From: Geitlerinema sp. PCC 7407
GTDB taxonomy: Bacteria; Cyanobacteriota; Cyanobacteriia; PCC-7407
DNA length: 64,000 nt
NCBI RefSeq assembly: GCF_000317045.1
Contig: NC_019703.1
Span: 4,410,934 to 4,474,933 of the forward strand
Reading direction: 5' to 3'
The notes beneath the pieces were generated by a model. That model was not told the origin of the DNA. It saw only the letters and a program-made list of their open reading frames with translations, and ran no database searches. Both the position numbers and the translations under genes were made by a program. Positions 54,278-63,492 of this stretch are shown here, in pieces. Numbering within the stretch: position 1 is the first letter of the stretch; every line of letters starts with the position of its first letter.

Positions 54278-54555
54278 CGACAATCTCTTCGTTCGGCCTG
54301 AGGAAGTGAAATCCACGCCACAGCGACATGAGGCCCGAGCCTTATCCCATGCTACCGCCATCCCTCGGTTTACGGGCGATTTGCGGGCGATCGCGCCCCA
54401 CAACAACCCCGCCCGCGCCCCCGTGCCCCCCTCTCTTGACCAGCAATCAGAAAAATTTATGGATGTCCCTGATCGATCGCTGAATTCAGGTGGGTAAGTT
54501 AGCACCAAGGACTTACGAACCAGGCATCCTGAATCCTCCAAGGAGCAATCACCAC

Positions 54556-55131
54556 ATGAAAACCGAATTCCAGGCCAAGTTCCTCCAGCACCTCCTCAAG
54601 CGGGAAGAGAGTGAGAAAGGCTTCACCCTCATTGAGCTCCTCGTCGTTATCATCATCATCGGTATTCTGTCTGCGATCGCACTGCCTTCCTTCCTGAACC
54701 AAGCCAACAAGGCCAAGCAGTCCGAAGCGAAGCAGTACGTCGGTTCCATGAACCGCTCTCAACAGGCTTATTACCTTGAAAAAATTTCTTTCACTGACAG
54801 CATCGGTGATCTAGGTCTGGGTATCAAAACTCAAACCCAGAACTATATCTACAGCATCAACCGAGTTGCAGAAAACTCCTCTTTTGTCTCTAACCAAGCC
54901 CGTCTAAAAGAGGCTGATGCTCCTTTGAAGGCTTATGTTGGCGGGGTTTCTGTAGGTACTGTTGCCGTAACCAGTGAGGCTACGACACTGGCTGTTTTGT
55001 GCGAAGGGAAACAACCTGGCATTGCGGAGGGGCCTGATGGTACAGAAGCATTTGAAGCTGCAGACAGCGACTACGAAGCTGATGGCACCCCCATTTGTTC
55101 AGCGTTGGGTGCATATGACGTACTCAAGTAA
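54556..55131 (+). CDS. pilA: type IV pilin-like protein (PilA family)
   Basis: This 191-aa prepilin forms, or joins, type IV pili used for motility and DNA uptake. The 22-residue leader is charged (MKTEFQAKFLQHLLKREESE then KG). Cleavage is expected before FTLIELLVVIIIIGILSAIA, with Glu at mature position 5. The globular part is Asn/Ser/Ala-rich. Two cysteines near the end (LCEGKQPG and TPICSALG) bracket a likely D-loop. AGGAG lies 10 bases before the ATG at 54556. The next two genes on either strand are glycosyltransferases, and many candidate Ser/Thr sites exist. Confidence 0.93.
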   Translation: MKTEFQAKFLQHLLKREESEKGFTLIELLVVIIIIGILSAIALPSFLNQANKAKQSEAKQYVGSMNRSQQAYYLEKISFTDSIGDLGLGIKTQTQNYIYSINRVAENSSFVSNQARLKEADAPLKAYVGGVSVGTVAVTSEATTLAVLCEGKQPGIAEGPDGTEAFEAADSDYEADGTPICSALGAYDVLK

Positions 55132-55191
55132 CAGCAAACCAGCCCTTTAAAAGGCAATCAAAATTCAGAGAGCTATGCTTTGAATTTTTAG

Positions 55192-55220
55192 AGGTGGGTA
55201 GAACAGCTATCCACCTTTTT
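55192..55220 (+). terminator. terminator after pilA
   Basis: AGGTGG (55192-55197) and CCACCT (55211-55216), extended inward by a G-U pair and TAG/CTA, then TTTTT. A second AT-rich stem, AAAATTCA/TGAATTTT, lies just before it (55160-55188). It is a clear intrinsic terminator 60 nt after pilA, separating it from the glycosyltransferase gene. Confidence 0.85.
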
Positions 55221-55287
55221 CTATTTTCGTTGACAATATGTCTTCTTGCTGTTGGTGTTCTTTAAATAAGCAGGTGTAGACAACCAT

Positions 55288-57528
55288 ATGAGTAGTTTTC
55301 ATCAAGATAGCAAATGGAAAAAAACAGCCATTGATTATTTGGAAAGCCGACGCTATCTTCAAGCAGCTCAGCTTTACGAGCAAGCAATCGAGCTTAACCC
55401 CGCAGCAGATATCCAAAACTATTGGTGGCTCGGATTAGTGCAATTGCTACAGGGTCAAGAGGCAGATGCTCAGGCTACTTGGTTTTGCGGTCTTTCTGCT
55501 GCTGAGGATATAGATCTTGCTACTCTCGATTTAATCAATATCTTAGAGACCGAAGCAAGCCGTCAAGAAGCTAAAGAAGATATTCAGGCAGCTTGGCTAA
55601 TTCGACAGCATATTCGAGAGATAGCACCAAACATAGGTCGCAATCTTCTAAAGCTTATTCCTCTATCGATTCAGCAAAGAATCTTAACAGAAGACAGCCC
55701 TGAGCTAGAACAGCTAACTAACTTATTAGAGTCGAAGACCTTAGAACGCGTTGAAGCTCAACTTCTTCTAGGTGCTCTAGAATCTGTCCTAGATTTCATG
55801 CCTTTAGCAGGTTCCACACTCAAGTTTGCTGAAGCCTGCATCCCTTTCATAGAACCATCATCATCTTTTACAAATACGTTGATGATGGCCGCCATGAAGA
55901 TTGCGTACAAGCAGAAGCAACCTGCTCATGCCAGTCGTGTCGCTGAACTGTGCCTCAAAGTTGAGCCTGACAACGTCGAGGTCCTGAGAATATTGGCAGC
56001 TTTCTATCAAAACTCTGGGCAGTACGCCCTAGGCATTCAGACAGCCCGTCACTGCTGTGATCTAGTCGACAAAATTGAAGATAAAGCCTTTGCCAGCCAC
56101 CTTTTGTTGCGCGGTATTCTCAGTGCTGGCGGCTACTGGAATGAAGTTCAGACTGCTATCCAAGAACATAAACAAATCCTCAATCAGCTGATTCAAGAGC
56201 AGCCTCTCAACCTTCACCCCATCACCGTTGAGAGGCTATTTTCCACTACTTATTTCCTACCTTACTGTGAGGATTCTCCTGTAGAGAATCGCAGACTTCA
56301 CAATGAAGTTGCTAAGCTTTGCCAAACCAACACAGCCATTTATGCTGCCGAACAAGTAGCTAAATACCAACAAAGCCAAGCTCTGCGTCTCATTACCGCA
56401 ACCTCTGATCAAGAACTTAAGGTTGGTTATATTTCTCACTGCTTCAATAGCCATTCAGTTGGCTGGCTAGCTCGCTGGCTATTCCGCTATCACAATCCAG
56501 AACGAATCAAAACCTATGGTTATTTCGTAAATTTCTCAGATGCGGTTGAAGACTCCCTACGAGATTGGTATGTCGACAATATCAATCACGTTCGAAAAAT
56601 GTCATCAAACGCAGTTGAGATCGCCGATCAAATCAATGAAGACCAAATAGACATCTTAGTTGACTTAGACAGCCTTACTTTGGATATTACCTGTGAGGTC
56701 ATGAGTCTCAAGCCAGCACCAATTCAGGTTTCTTGGCTGGGGTGGGATGCATCAGGAATCCCGAGCATCGACTATTTTCTGGCAGACCCCTACATTCTGC
56801 CAACCGAGGCAGAAGACTACTATGCCGAGAAGATTTGGCGACTTCCCCAAACTTTCCTAGGGATTGATGGTTTTGAAGTGGCAGTTCCAACGCTAAAGCG
56901 GGAAGATCTAGGCATCAGTACAGACGCCGTTATTTATCTCTCCGCCCAAACTGGTATCAAGCGAAACCCAGACACTGTTCGCCTGCAAATGAAAGTCCTG
57001 GCTCAGGTGCCCAATAGCTATCTCCTCATCAAAGGCTGGGCTGACGAAAGTGCTCTCCAACAAAGCTTTAAGCAAATTGCTAGTGAAGAAGGCGTAGATA
57101 GCGAAAGGCTCCGATTCCTGCCAATCGTGCCCTCCGAAGCCACTCACCGAGCCAATATGGGCATAGCGGACGTCATCCTAGATACGTATCCCTACAATGG
57201 TGCAACAACCACCATGGAGGCCCTGTGGATGTGTGTTCCCATTGTCACCAAGGTAGGTCAGCAGTTCTCAGCTCGAAATAGCTACAGCATGATGATGAAT
57301 GCTGGCATTCAAGAGGGTATTGCCTGGTCTGACGAGGAATACATTCGTTGGGGTGTTACGCTGGGGCGAGATGCGAAGTTGAGACAAGAAATTTCTCATC
57401 GCCTCAAACTGTCACGCCAGACTTCTCCTTTGTGGAGTGGTAAGCGCTTTACGCAAAGCATAGAAGAGGCTTATCAGAAGATGTGGGAGATTTATCTAGA
57501 GGGGCGATCGCCTCAAGTGCAGGGTTAA
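55288..57528 (+). CDS. TPR/GT41 O-GlcNAc-transferase-like protein (SPINDLY type)
   Basis: This 746-aa soluble protein has helical repeats in the N-terminal half, including a TPR near residues 10-60 (YLESRRYLQAAQLYEQAIEL) and helical pairs to about 290. The C-terminal half is the OGT catalytic fold: LKVGYISHCFNSHSVGWL near 377 (His at the expected base position), ILVDLDSLTLDITCEV, LKPAPIQVSWLGWDASG near 473, FLGIDGFE, and DTYPYNGATTTMEALW near 631. Such enzymes transfer GlcNAc (or fucose in SPINDLY) to Ser/Thr of proteins. The DNA is AT-richer than the window, with one HIP1 octamer only at its 3' end. It lies 156 nt after pilA. Confidence 0.9.
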   Translation: MSSFHQDSKWKKTAIDYLESRRYLQAAQLYEQAIELNPAADIQNYWWLGLVQLLQGQEADAQATWFCGLSAAEDIDLATLDLINILETEASRQEAKEDIQAAWLIRQHIREIAPNIGRNLLKLIPLSIQQRILTEDSPELEQLTNLLESKTLERVEAQLLLGALESVLDFMPLAGSTLKFAEACIPFIEPSSSFTNTLMMAAMKIAYKQKQPAHASRVAELCLKVEPDNVEVLRILAAFYQNSGQYALGIQTARHCCDLVDKIEDKAFASHLLLRGILSAGGYWNEVQTAIQEHKQILNQLIQEQPLNLHPITVERLFSTTYFLPYCEDSPVENRRLHNEVAKLCQTNTAIYAAEQVAKYQQSQALRLITATSDQELKVGYISHCFNSHSVGWLARWLFRYHNPERIKTYGYFVNFSDAVEDSLRDWYVDNINHVRKMSSNAVEIADQINEDQIDILVDLDSLTLDITCEVMSLKPAPIQVSWLGWDASGIPSIDYFLADPYILPTEAEDYYAEKIWRLPQTFLGIDGFEVAVPTLKREDLGISTDAVIYLSAQTGIKRNPDTVRLQMKVLAQVPNSYLLIKGWADESALQQSFKQIASEEGVDSERLRFLPIVPSEATHRANMGIADVILDTYPYNGATTTMEALWMCVPIVTKVGQQFSARNSYSMMMNAGIQEGIAWSDEEYIRWGVTLGRDAKLRQEISHRLKLSRQTSPLWSGKRFTQSIEEAYQKMWEIYLEGRSPQVQG

Positions 57529-57529
57529 T

Positions 57530-60500
57530 TTAAATCGCCTCCAGCGATATAGATTTGCAATTTTCCTCGTAGGGCCTAAAGCCAACCTCTAGATTGTCAC
57601 AGGAAGTCTTAATGTAGGCATAAAGCTCAGAAGCCAAAATTTCCCACTCACTGTCTGACATAGGTTCCAGCAAAGAGATTTCTAGAGTATCACTCATATC
57701 AATCTCTTCTTCCATCATGAGATTCAGCAACACGCTTGAAATCGCTGCTTCTACTTCTTCAGGATCAATACCTGTTGTGTTAATTAAAAGCGTTACTTCC
57801 TGATTTTCAAACAAGCTTGTTATTGTTCTAAAAATCTCTGAAACCACAGCAAGCAGCGCATCCTCAGAAGACTGCCAGTCTAGAAATACCGCCAAATTAA
57901 TCTCTCGCAGCTTCAGACGAGTTGCTAATTGATCGCGTTGATAGCGTTGCCAGAGTTCTTTGAGTGCTTGCTCTATTTTCAGGGCGTAGCTTCGACTGTC
58001 TAAAACAGCAGGATTCGATCGCATTGCGCTTGCTATTTGCTGTCTACATTGCTGATTGAGAGAAGGATCAGTACCGAGGGCAATCGCCTTTCGCACATAC
58101 TCTGCCTCATCTGCCGCAACCATCTGTACAAGCCCTAAAGCACGCAAAATTCCTGCCCCCATTGCTCCACGAAAGTATTCCCCTACCCTTGTAACAATTG
58201 GGAGATTTACTTCTAAGGGCTCTATCAGAGAGGTAGTGCCAGCAAAAGGATAGGAGTCAAGATAAATATCTGCCAATTTAAAGTACTGCTTCACGTCAGC
58301 ACGATTCGGAACAGGATCGGGATCAAGCACTAAAAACTGATCTTTAGATAAGCCAGCTTCTACAAAAGCATTTTGCAAGTATTTTTGAAAGTAACCTTTG
58401 GGATACGCATTAGACCAATTTGGCCCAAAAGGCATTAATAGCAATAAAGAATTAGGAACGTTCTGCAAAATCTCAAGCCAGGATTGCAGAAGTGCAGGAG
58501 TAATTTTAAAGAAATTCGCGCCAGAGCAAAACACAACTTGCTCATCTTTAATTCCTAAATCTTGCCTAGTTACTACCAAGCTAGATGACGCGATTTCTGT
58601 CCCATAGCTAAAGCAGTGTACTGTTCCAGGAAGCTTGATTAGTATCTCACGATAGTGATCTTCAGCTGAAGGTGACGGATCAGTGAATTCACTAGATAGG
58701 TAATAGTCGATCGACTTCATACCAGTCGTGACGACTGAAGCTACACTTGTAAGCTGAATTCGTGCAAGGCGATGTAATGCCAATGATGTAACTTGGTTCG
58801 TTACTGCGGTGATATTAGAGGCAAACAATAGGAGGTCTAGATCATCATCTCGAATCATCTGTACTTGAGACTGTAAATCAGCAGGTAACTGCCGAGCCAA
58901 ATTAGCTGAAGCTTGACAGTATCCTTCTAGTGGGTGATTGGTCCACTGCAATGAATAAAGAATTACTTCAAAATCTCGACTAATGAATTCATAAAATGGC
59001 AAAACCGCAAAAGTTTCTGCTGAAGGCGTAAAGTGAGCAGCTAGAATCCCAAGGCGAATTTTCTGTCGGACTCTTTGTCGCTCAGGAAAGGTATATGCAA
59101 GCTCATGGCCACTGGCTTGCAAAGCATAAGCTAAAATTTCTGCACGTTTGACGTACAGATTTTTCAGATTTCTATCATTAAAATAGAAGTGGATAAAGTT
59201 TTCACATTGAAAAAAACTAAGAGCAACAATTTGAGAGTGCTCTTCAGTATTTTTCTCGAAGACGTTTTCATAAATTTCATCAATTAGATTTTTCTGAAAA
59301 TCATAAAATCTTTGTGATTCAGCTTCAGATTTAAAAAAGATAGGTGGCTGCAAGCTGTACTTCAAATAGGTATCTAGGAGCCAATTTGGTATCTGGCTAA
59401 TCTCTACAGGGCAGGACTGGGTATTAGGGCGCTCATAGAGCATTGAGATCAGCAACAGCTTGATCTTTTCTGAATCAGTCAAGCAATTATTCTCTTGATC
59501 CAGCATCTGAGCAGAAAGTATATTTTTCTCAGCTTCAGAGTCAGGGACTTGGAAAATTAGGATTTTTGATATGTCTCCCAATCCATTTTCGAATGCAGAT
59601 TCCAGTAAATGATCAGGAATACATTGCCAATTCTTTGCAACTTGAACTCGAATTTCCTCAATTTTTTTTAGAGAACTATCATTTCCTTGTCGAAACTTGT
59701 TGATAGCTGCTGCAAGACAGTTAGACAGTGAGGGCCACTGATTTAATAATTCTGTTGATTCTTGAATTAATAAATTATAGCTTTCAAGCTCTTTACGAGC
59801 TTTTTCAATAGCCTTTGGAGAGTAAAGCTTCTCATGAAAGCAAATTATCTTTGCCTTTTGCCTTCTTAAGAGAGACTGCCGGGAAAGTAAGTTTTGTAGG
59901 CGAGATCCTTGATGATGTTGACGATAGTATAAATAAGTGCGATCGAGATGATATCCCATCCAACCCTTATCGCACATGGATACCCAGAGTTCCCAATCCT
60001 CAAGGCCTTCCTCCATTGCATCTTTAAAACCACCAGCATCTTCGTAGGCTTGCCGCTTAAACAAAGAGGAAACTGTGGCTTGATTATTTTCCAGGAATTT
60101 CGTCAAGTCAAATGTCCCATAGTTTACGGAACCGACTTTAGCGCCAAAATACTCTAGATTTGTATAAACAAAGCCAATATCAGCATAAATAGATAACAGA
60201 AAGCTAGCATCTTCTAAAAATCGAGGATGAATTTTATCGTCTGAGTCCAAGAAAAGAATATATTCACCTCTAGCGCGTTGAATTCCATTACGCCTTGCTT
60301 GAACAACACCAGAATTTTTTTGGGTCAATAGTTGAATATTGCTAGAGCTGTAGTGATCTGTTAAGCGCTGGGCAATAAGCTGGGTACTATCAGTGCTTCC
60401 GTCATCGACGATGATACATTCCCAGTTTTGATAGGTTTGGCTAACCAGACTTTCGATTGCTTCGACTAGAAATGCTCCATGGTTATAGGATGGAACGACA

Positions 60501-61279
60501 ACCGAAATTAACGGAGTTTTAGGATGTCTTCTTGGTTGTAACCGTTGTCCAAGCAGCGCTTCTGCACGGAGAATGTCCCCCTGGGAGTATGCAAGATAAT
60601 TATTAAAAACGATTTGAGCCCACCGAATACTTTGATTAGCCAGAAAGTCTTGATACACACCTGAGGAATTATTGCGATATTCAAATAAAGGCTGCGGAAT
60701 TCGGCATCCACGATATCCGTGGAAGCCTGCGGCAATCCAGAAGTCCCAATATTCACACCCTTTGACGTTAGTTTTATAACCTTCTACTTGTAGCCAAATA
60801 TCGCGTCGAAACAGAGCACAGTAGGAGATTTGATTCACATACCGCAAAGCAAGAAAGTCATAATCTTGGGCAATGACTGTTTCAGAACAGTCCCCAAAGT
60901 CTTGTCGGTCTGTATAGACAATTCCAATATCAGATCGAGAGTCTAACAGCGCGACACACTCTTTTAGCATTTCGCTGGAGATGCGATCGTCGGCATCTAG
61001 CGGCAGGATATATTCACCGATCGCTTCTGAAATGCCTCGATTTCTCGCGATCGCTGGCTGCCCTGAGTTTGGTTGAGATATCAGTCTAATTTGAATTTCT
61101 GGGTTGACCTGGATTAAATAATTGGCCACCGCGACAGTTTCATCAGTACTGCCATCATCAACAATAATAATTTCAAAGTCTTGAAACGATTGGGTTATGA
61201 CACTCCCAACAGACTCTTCTAAGTATTGCGCGTGATTGAAGCATGGAATCACAACGGAAACACGAGCTGTTGAGTTCAT
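57530..61279 (-). CDS. trimodular glycosyltransferase: GT2-GT2-GT41-like fusion
   Basis: This is a 1249-aa protein. The first GT2 domain (about residues 6-220) has VSVVIPCFNHAQYLEESVGS, IIIVDDGSTD and YILPLDADD. The second (about 250-460) has ISVVVPSYNHGAFLVEAIES, CIIVDDGSTDSTQLIAQRLT and YILFLDSDD. A long helical linker follows. An OGT/SPINDLY-like domain (about 740-1110) contains IRLGILAAHFTPSAETFAVL, SIDYYLSSEFTDPSPSAEDH, FFKITPALLQSWLEILQNVP and DSYPFAGTTSLIEPL. The last 130 residues are acidic. ATG 61279 with AGGTG upstream is preferred over GTG 61288. The gene ends 1 bp from the convergent GT41 gene. I think it builds or elongates a protein-linked glycan, but the acceptor is unproven. 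Confidence 0.88.
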   Translation of the reverse strand: MNSTARVSVVIPCFNHAQYLEESVGSVITQSFQDFEIIIVDDGSTDETVAVANYLIQVNPEIQIRLISQPNSGQPAIARNRGISEAIGEYILPLDADDRISSEMLKECVALLDSRSDIGIVYTDRQDFGDCSETVIAQDYDFLALRYVNQISYCALFRRDIWLQVEGYKTNVKGCEYWDFWIAAGFHGYRGCRIPQPLFEYRNNSSGVYQDFLANQSIRWAQIVFNNYLAYSQGDILRAEALLGQRLQPRRHPKTPLISVVVPSYNHGAFLVEAIESLVSQTYQNWECIIVDDGSTDSTQLIAQRLTDHYSSSNIQLLTQKNSGVVQARRNGIQRARGEYILFLDSDDKIHPRFLEDASFLLSIYADIGFVYTNLEYFGAKVGSVNYGTFDLTKFLENNQATVSSLFKRQAYEDAGGFKDAMEEGLEDWELWVSMCDKGWMGYHLDRTYLYYRQHHQGSRLQNLLSRQSLLRRQKAKIICFHEKLYSPKAIEKARKELESYNLLIQESTELLNQWPSLSNCLAAAINKFRQGNDSSLKKIEEIRVQVAKNWQCIPDHLLESAFENGLGDISKILIFQVPDSEAEKNILSAQMLDQENNCLTDSEKIKLLLISMLYERPNTQSCPVEISQIPNWLLDTYLKYSLQPPIFFKSEAESQRFYDFQKNLIDEIYENVFEKNTEEHSQIVALSFFQCENFIHFYFNDRNLKNLYVKRAEILAYALQASGHELAYTFPERQRVRQKIRLGILAAHFTPSAETFAVLPFYEFISRDFEVILYSLQWTNHPLEGYCQASANLARQLPADLQSQVQMIRDDDLDLLLFASNITAVTNQVTSLALHRLARIQLTSVASVVTTGMKSIDYYLSSEFTDPSPSAEDHYREILIKLPGTVHCFSYGTEIASSSLVVTRQDLGIKDEQVVFCSGANFFKITPALLQSWLEILQNVPNSLLLLMPFGPNWSNAYPKGYFQKYLQNAFVEAGLSKDQFLVLDPDPVPNRADVKQYFKLADIYLDSYPFAGTTSLIEPLEVNLPIVTRVGEYFRGAMGAGILRALGLVQMVAADEAEYVRKAIALGTDPSLNQQCRQQIASAMRSNPAVLDSRSYALKIEQALKELWQRYQRDQLATRLKLREINLAVFLDWQSSEDALLAVVSEIFRTITSLFENQEVTLLINTTGIDPEEVEAAISSVLLNLMMEEEIDMSDTLEISLLEPMSDSEWEILASELYAYIKTSCDNLEVGFRPYEENCKSISLEAI

Positions 61280-61483
61280 TGATTGCACCTATCGTGAATT
61301 TTGTGAGAATTTCAAACAGGCTCTTTTGTACTCAAAAAATCTTGGTGAGTAGGCCCGTTGAAGAAAGAACAGAAAGTATAGTTTCACCTGCAATCAGCCT
61401 CTAGTTTCTTCGATCAAACGCCGCTGGCAGGTTAGGCTAGGGTGCGATCGCCCGATGCGCATGGAGAGGAGACGCAATCAAGG

Positions 61484-62893
61484 ATGGCTGTTGAAGAAGC
61501 GTTGCTCAAGGAAGCTTGGTTGGCTCTTGAGAAATCTATCATCTATTATCTCGGACGACCAGTCGGCACGGTAGCGGCCTACGACCCTGAGATGGACGCG
61601 CTGAACTATGACCAGTGCTTTATCAGAGACTTTGTATCGTCGGCCTTGGTCTTCTTGATCAAAGGGGAGACTGAGATTGTTCGCAATTTTCTAGAGAAGA
61701 CGCTGCGGCTCCAGGCTAAGGAGCGCCAGTGGGACTTCTTCCAGCCGGGGTTTGGCCTGATGCCAGCGAGCTTCAAGGTCGAGGGGCACGGGGTCACCCA
61801 GGATCTGCGGGCAGACTTTGGGGAACGGGCGATCGGGCGCGTGACACCGGTGGACTCTAGCCTGTGGTGGCTACTGCTGCTGCGGGCCTATGTGAAGGTG
61901 ACGGGCGATATCTCACTGGCTCACCAGCCGAGCTTCCAGAAAGGGATTCGGCTGATTTTGGATCTGTGCCTGGTGTCTCGGTTTGATATGTATCCGACGC
62001 TCCTGGTGCCGGATGGGGCCTGCATGATCGACCGGCGAATGGGCATTGCTGGACATCCCCTGGAGATCCAGGCGCTGTTTTATGGAGCGCTGCGGGCGGC
62101 TCAGGAGCTGCTGCTGGAGAATGAGGAAAATCAGTACTTTGTGCAGGCGGTCAACAATCGCATTGCGCCGCTGCAGCGGCATATTCGGGACGAGTACTGG
62201 CTGGATGCGGAGCGGCTAAATGTGATTTACCGCTATCAGGTGGAGGAGTACGGCGAGGAAAGTTTCAACAAATTTAATATTTATTCGGACTCGATTCCCT
62301 TTGACTGGCTGGTGAACTGGATACCCGAAAAAGGGGGCTATCTGGCGGGTAATCTGGGGCCGTCTCAACTAGATTGCCGATTTTTCGCGCTGGGGAATCT
62401 CATGGCGATCGCCACGTCTCTGGCCAGCGATCACCAGGCCCACGCGATCATGGAGCTGATTATTCAGCGGCAGGGCGATCTGATTAGTCAAATGCCAATG
62501 AAGATCTGCTTCCCGGCCCTCGAGAATTCGGAATGGCGGCTCTTGACGGGCTGCGACCCGAAGAATCGCCCGTGGTCCTATCACAATGGCGGCAGTTGGC
62601 CTGTGCTGCTGTGGATGCTGGCGGCGGCGGCCATCAAAACGGGGCGCAAGGAAATCGCCTATGAGGCGATCGCCATTGCGGCGAAGCGACTCAGCCAGGA
62701 TGGCTGGCCAGAATACTACGACGGCCAGAGCGGACGCTTGATTGGCAAGGAAGCCCGCAAATTCCAGACCTGGACGATCGCTGGTTTCCTATTGGCCGTT
62801 GAGCTGATGAATCGTCCCGAAGCCCTGAGTATGCTGAGCTTTGAGGATGTGATCGTACCCCCAAACGGGAACGGCAGCTCTCTTTCTGACTAG
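61484..62893 (+). CDS. GH100 alkaline/neutral invertase
   Basis: This 469-aa cytosolic enzyme splits sucrose into glucose and fructose. GH100 features visible are [20 protein letters not shown] near residue 28 (catalytic Asp region), [57 protein letters not shown] and [20 protein letters not shown]. The ATG at 61484 is preferred; an in-frame GTG at 61442 adds 14 residues without family character. High GC and HIP1 content return here, marking the end of the AT-rich island. It ends 2 bp from the convergent lspA stop. Confidence 0.94.
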   Translation: MAVEEALLKEAWLALEKSIIYYLGRPVGTVAAYDPEMDALNYDQCFIRDFVSSALVFLIKGETEIVRNFLEKTLRLQAKERQWDFFQPGFGLMPASFKVEGHGVTQDLRADFGERAIGRVTPVDSSLWWLLLLRAYVKVTGDISLAHQPSFQKGIRLILDLCLVSRFDMYPTLLVPDGACMIDRRMGIAGHPLEIQALFYGALRAAQELLLENEENQYFVQAVNNRIAPLQRHIRDEYWLDAERLNVIYRYQVEEYGEESFNKFNIYSDSIPFDWLVNWIPEKGGYLAGNLGPSQLDCRFFALGNLMAIATSLASDHQAHAIMELIIQRQGDLISQMPMKICFPALENSEWRLLTGCDPKNRPWSYHNGGSWPVLLWMLAAAAIKTGRKEIAYEAIAIAAKRLSQDGWPEYYDGQSGRLIGKEARKFQTWTIAGFLLAVELMNRPEALSMLSFEDVIVPPNGNGSSLSD

Positions 62894-62895
62894 CC

Positions 62896-63384
62896 CTAGG
62901 CATCGGGTGGCGGTGAATCTTGGGTGGAGCCAGACTGGCGGAAGTAGGTCCACAGCAAGCAGCACACTCCCAGGGTGATGGCTGAGTCGGCGATGTTGAA
63001 GACCGGAAAGTTGATGAAAGCCAGCTGAATAAAGTCCGTGACGCCGCCATCGTCAGAAAAGCGCTCGATGCCATTACCGACGGCGCCACCCAGGATGCAG
63101 CCCCAGCCGAGCTGCTCCCAGCGGTTGAGTTTGGAGCCGGAGAAGGCCAGGGCTACGAGCAGCAGGCTAGCGATCAGGGAGAGCCAGCGCAGCCAGCCGC
63201 CGTTGTTGCTCATGATGCCCCACGCTGCGCCGTAGTTGATGATGTAGGTGAGCTTGAAAATGCCGGGGAGGAGAGGCCGCACTTCTCTGAGTTCCAGGTT
63301 TTGGACGACCCAGGCCTTGGTGAGCAGGTCGAGGACCAGCGCCACGAGGGCGGCATTCCAGAACAAAAGGTTCTTTAGGCGCAT
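62896..63384 (-). CDS. lspA: lipoprotein signal peptidase (SPase II)
   Basis: This 162-aa membrane aspartyl protease removes signal peptides from prolipoproteins. It has four helices and the conserved blocks VLDLLTKAWVVQN near residue 17, NYGAAWGI (family N-x-G-x-A-x-G), GGAVGNGIERFSDDGGVTDF near 107 (first catalytic Asp), and NFPVFNIADSAITLGVCCLL near 129 (second Asp). Its length is standard. It follows bioY on the minus strand with a 108-bp gap, a neighbour pair I recall from other cyanobacteria. Confidence 0.96.
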   Translation of the reverse strand: MRLKNLLFWNAALVALVLDLLTKAWVVQNLELREVRPLLPGIFKLTYIINYGAAWGIMSNNGGWLRWLSLIASLLLVALAFSGSKLNRWEQLGWGCILGGAVGNGIERFSDDGGVTDFIQLAFINFPVFNIADSAITLGVCCLLWTYFRQSGSTQDSPPPDA

Positions 63385-63469
63385 GAACAGTGTAGGAGCA
63401 TAGGAGGGCGGGTAGGCGCAGCCAGAGTGGGCAGACCGCCAGACGGTCTATCCGTGGCTGTGTCTACAG

Positions 63470-63485
63470 GAGGGCGATCGCCCTC
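63470..63485. terminator. HIP1-centred palindrome after bioY
   Basis: GAGGGCGATCGCCCTC is a 16-bp perfect palindrome 7 nt past the bioY stop. On the plus strand it is followed by GCCTTTTTT, but no plus-strand gene ends here. On the minus strand it lacks a T run. It may mark the bioY-lspA boundary. Confidence 0.4.
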
Positions 63486-63492
63486 GCCTTTT

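Noticed and set aside
54280-54541. N-terminal extension of the DICT kinase reading frame by 88 codons
   Set aside because: The extra sequence has no domain character. The DICT domain begins at the ATG at 54277, and the extension would overlap the region just upstream of pilA.
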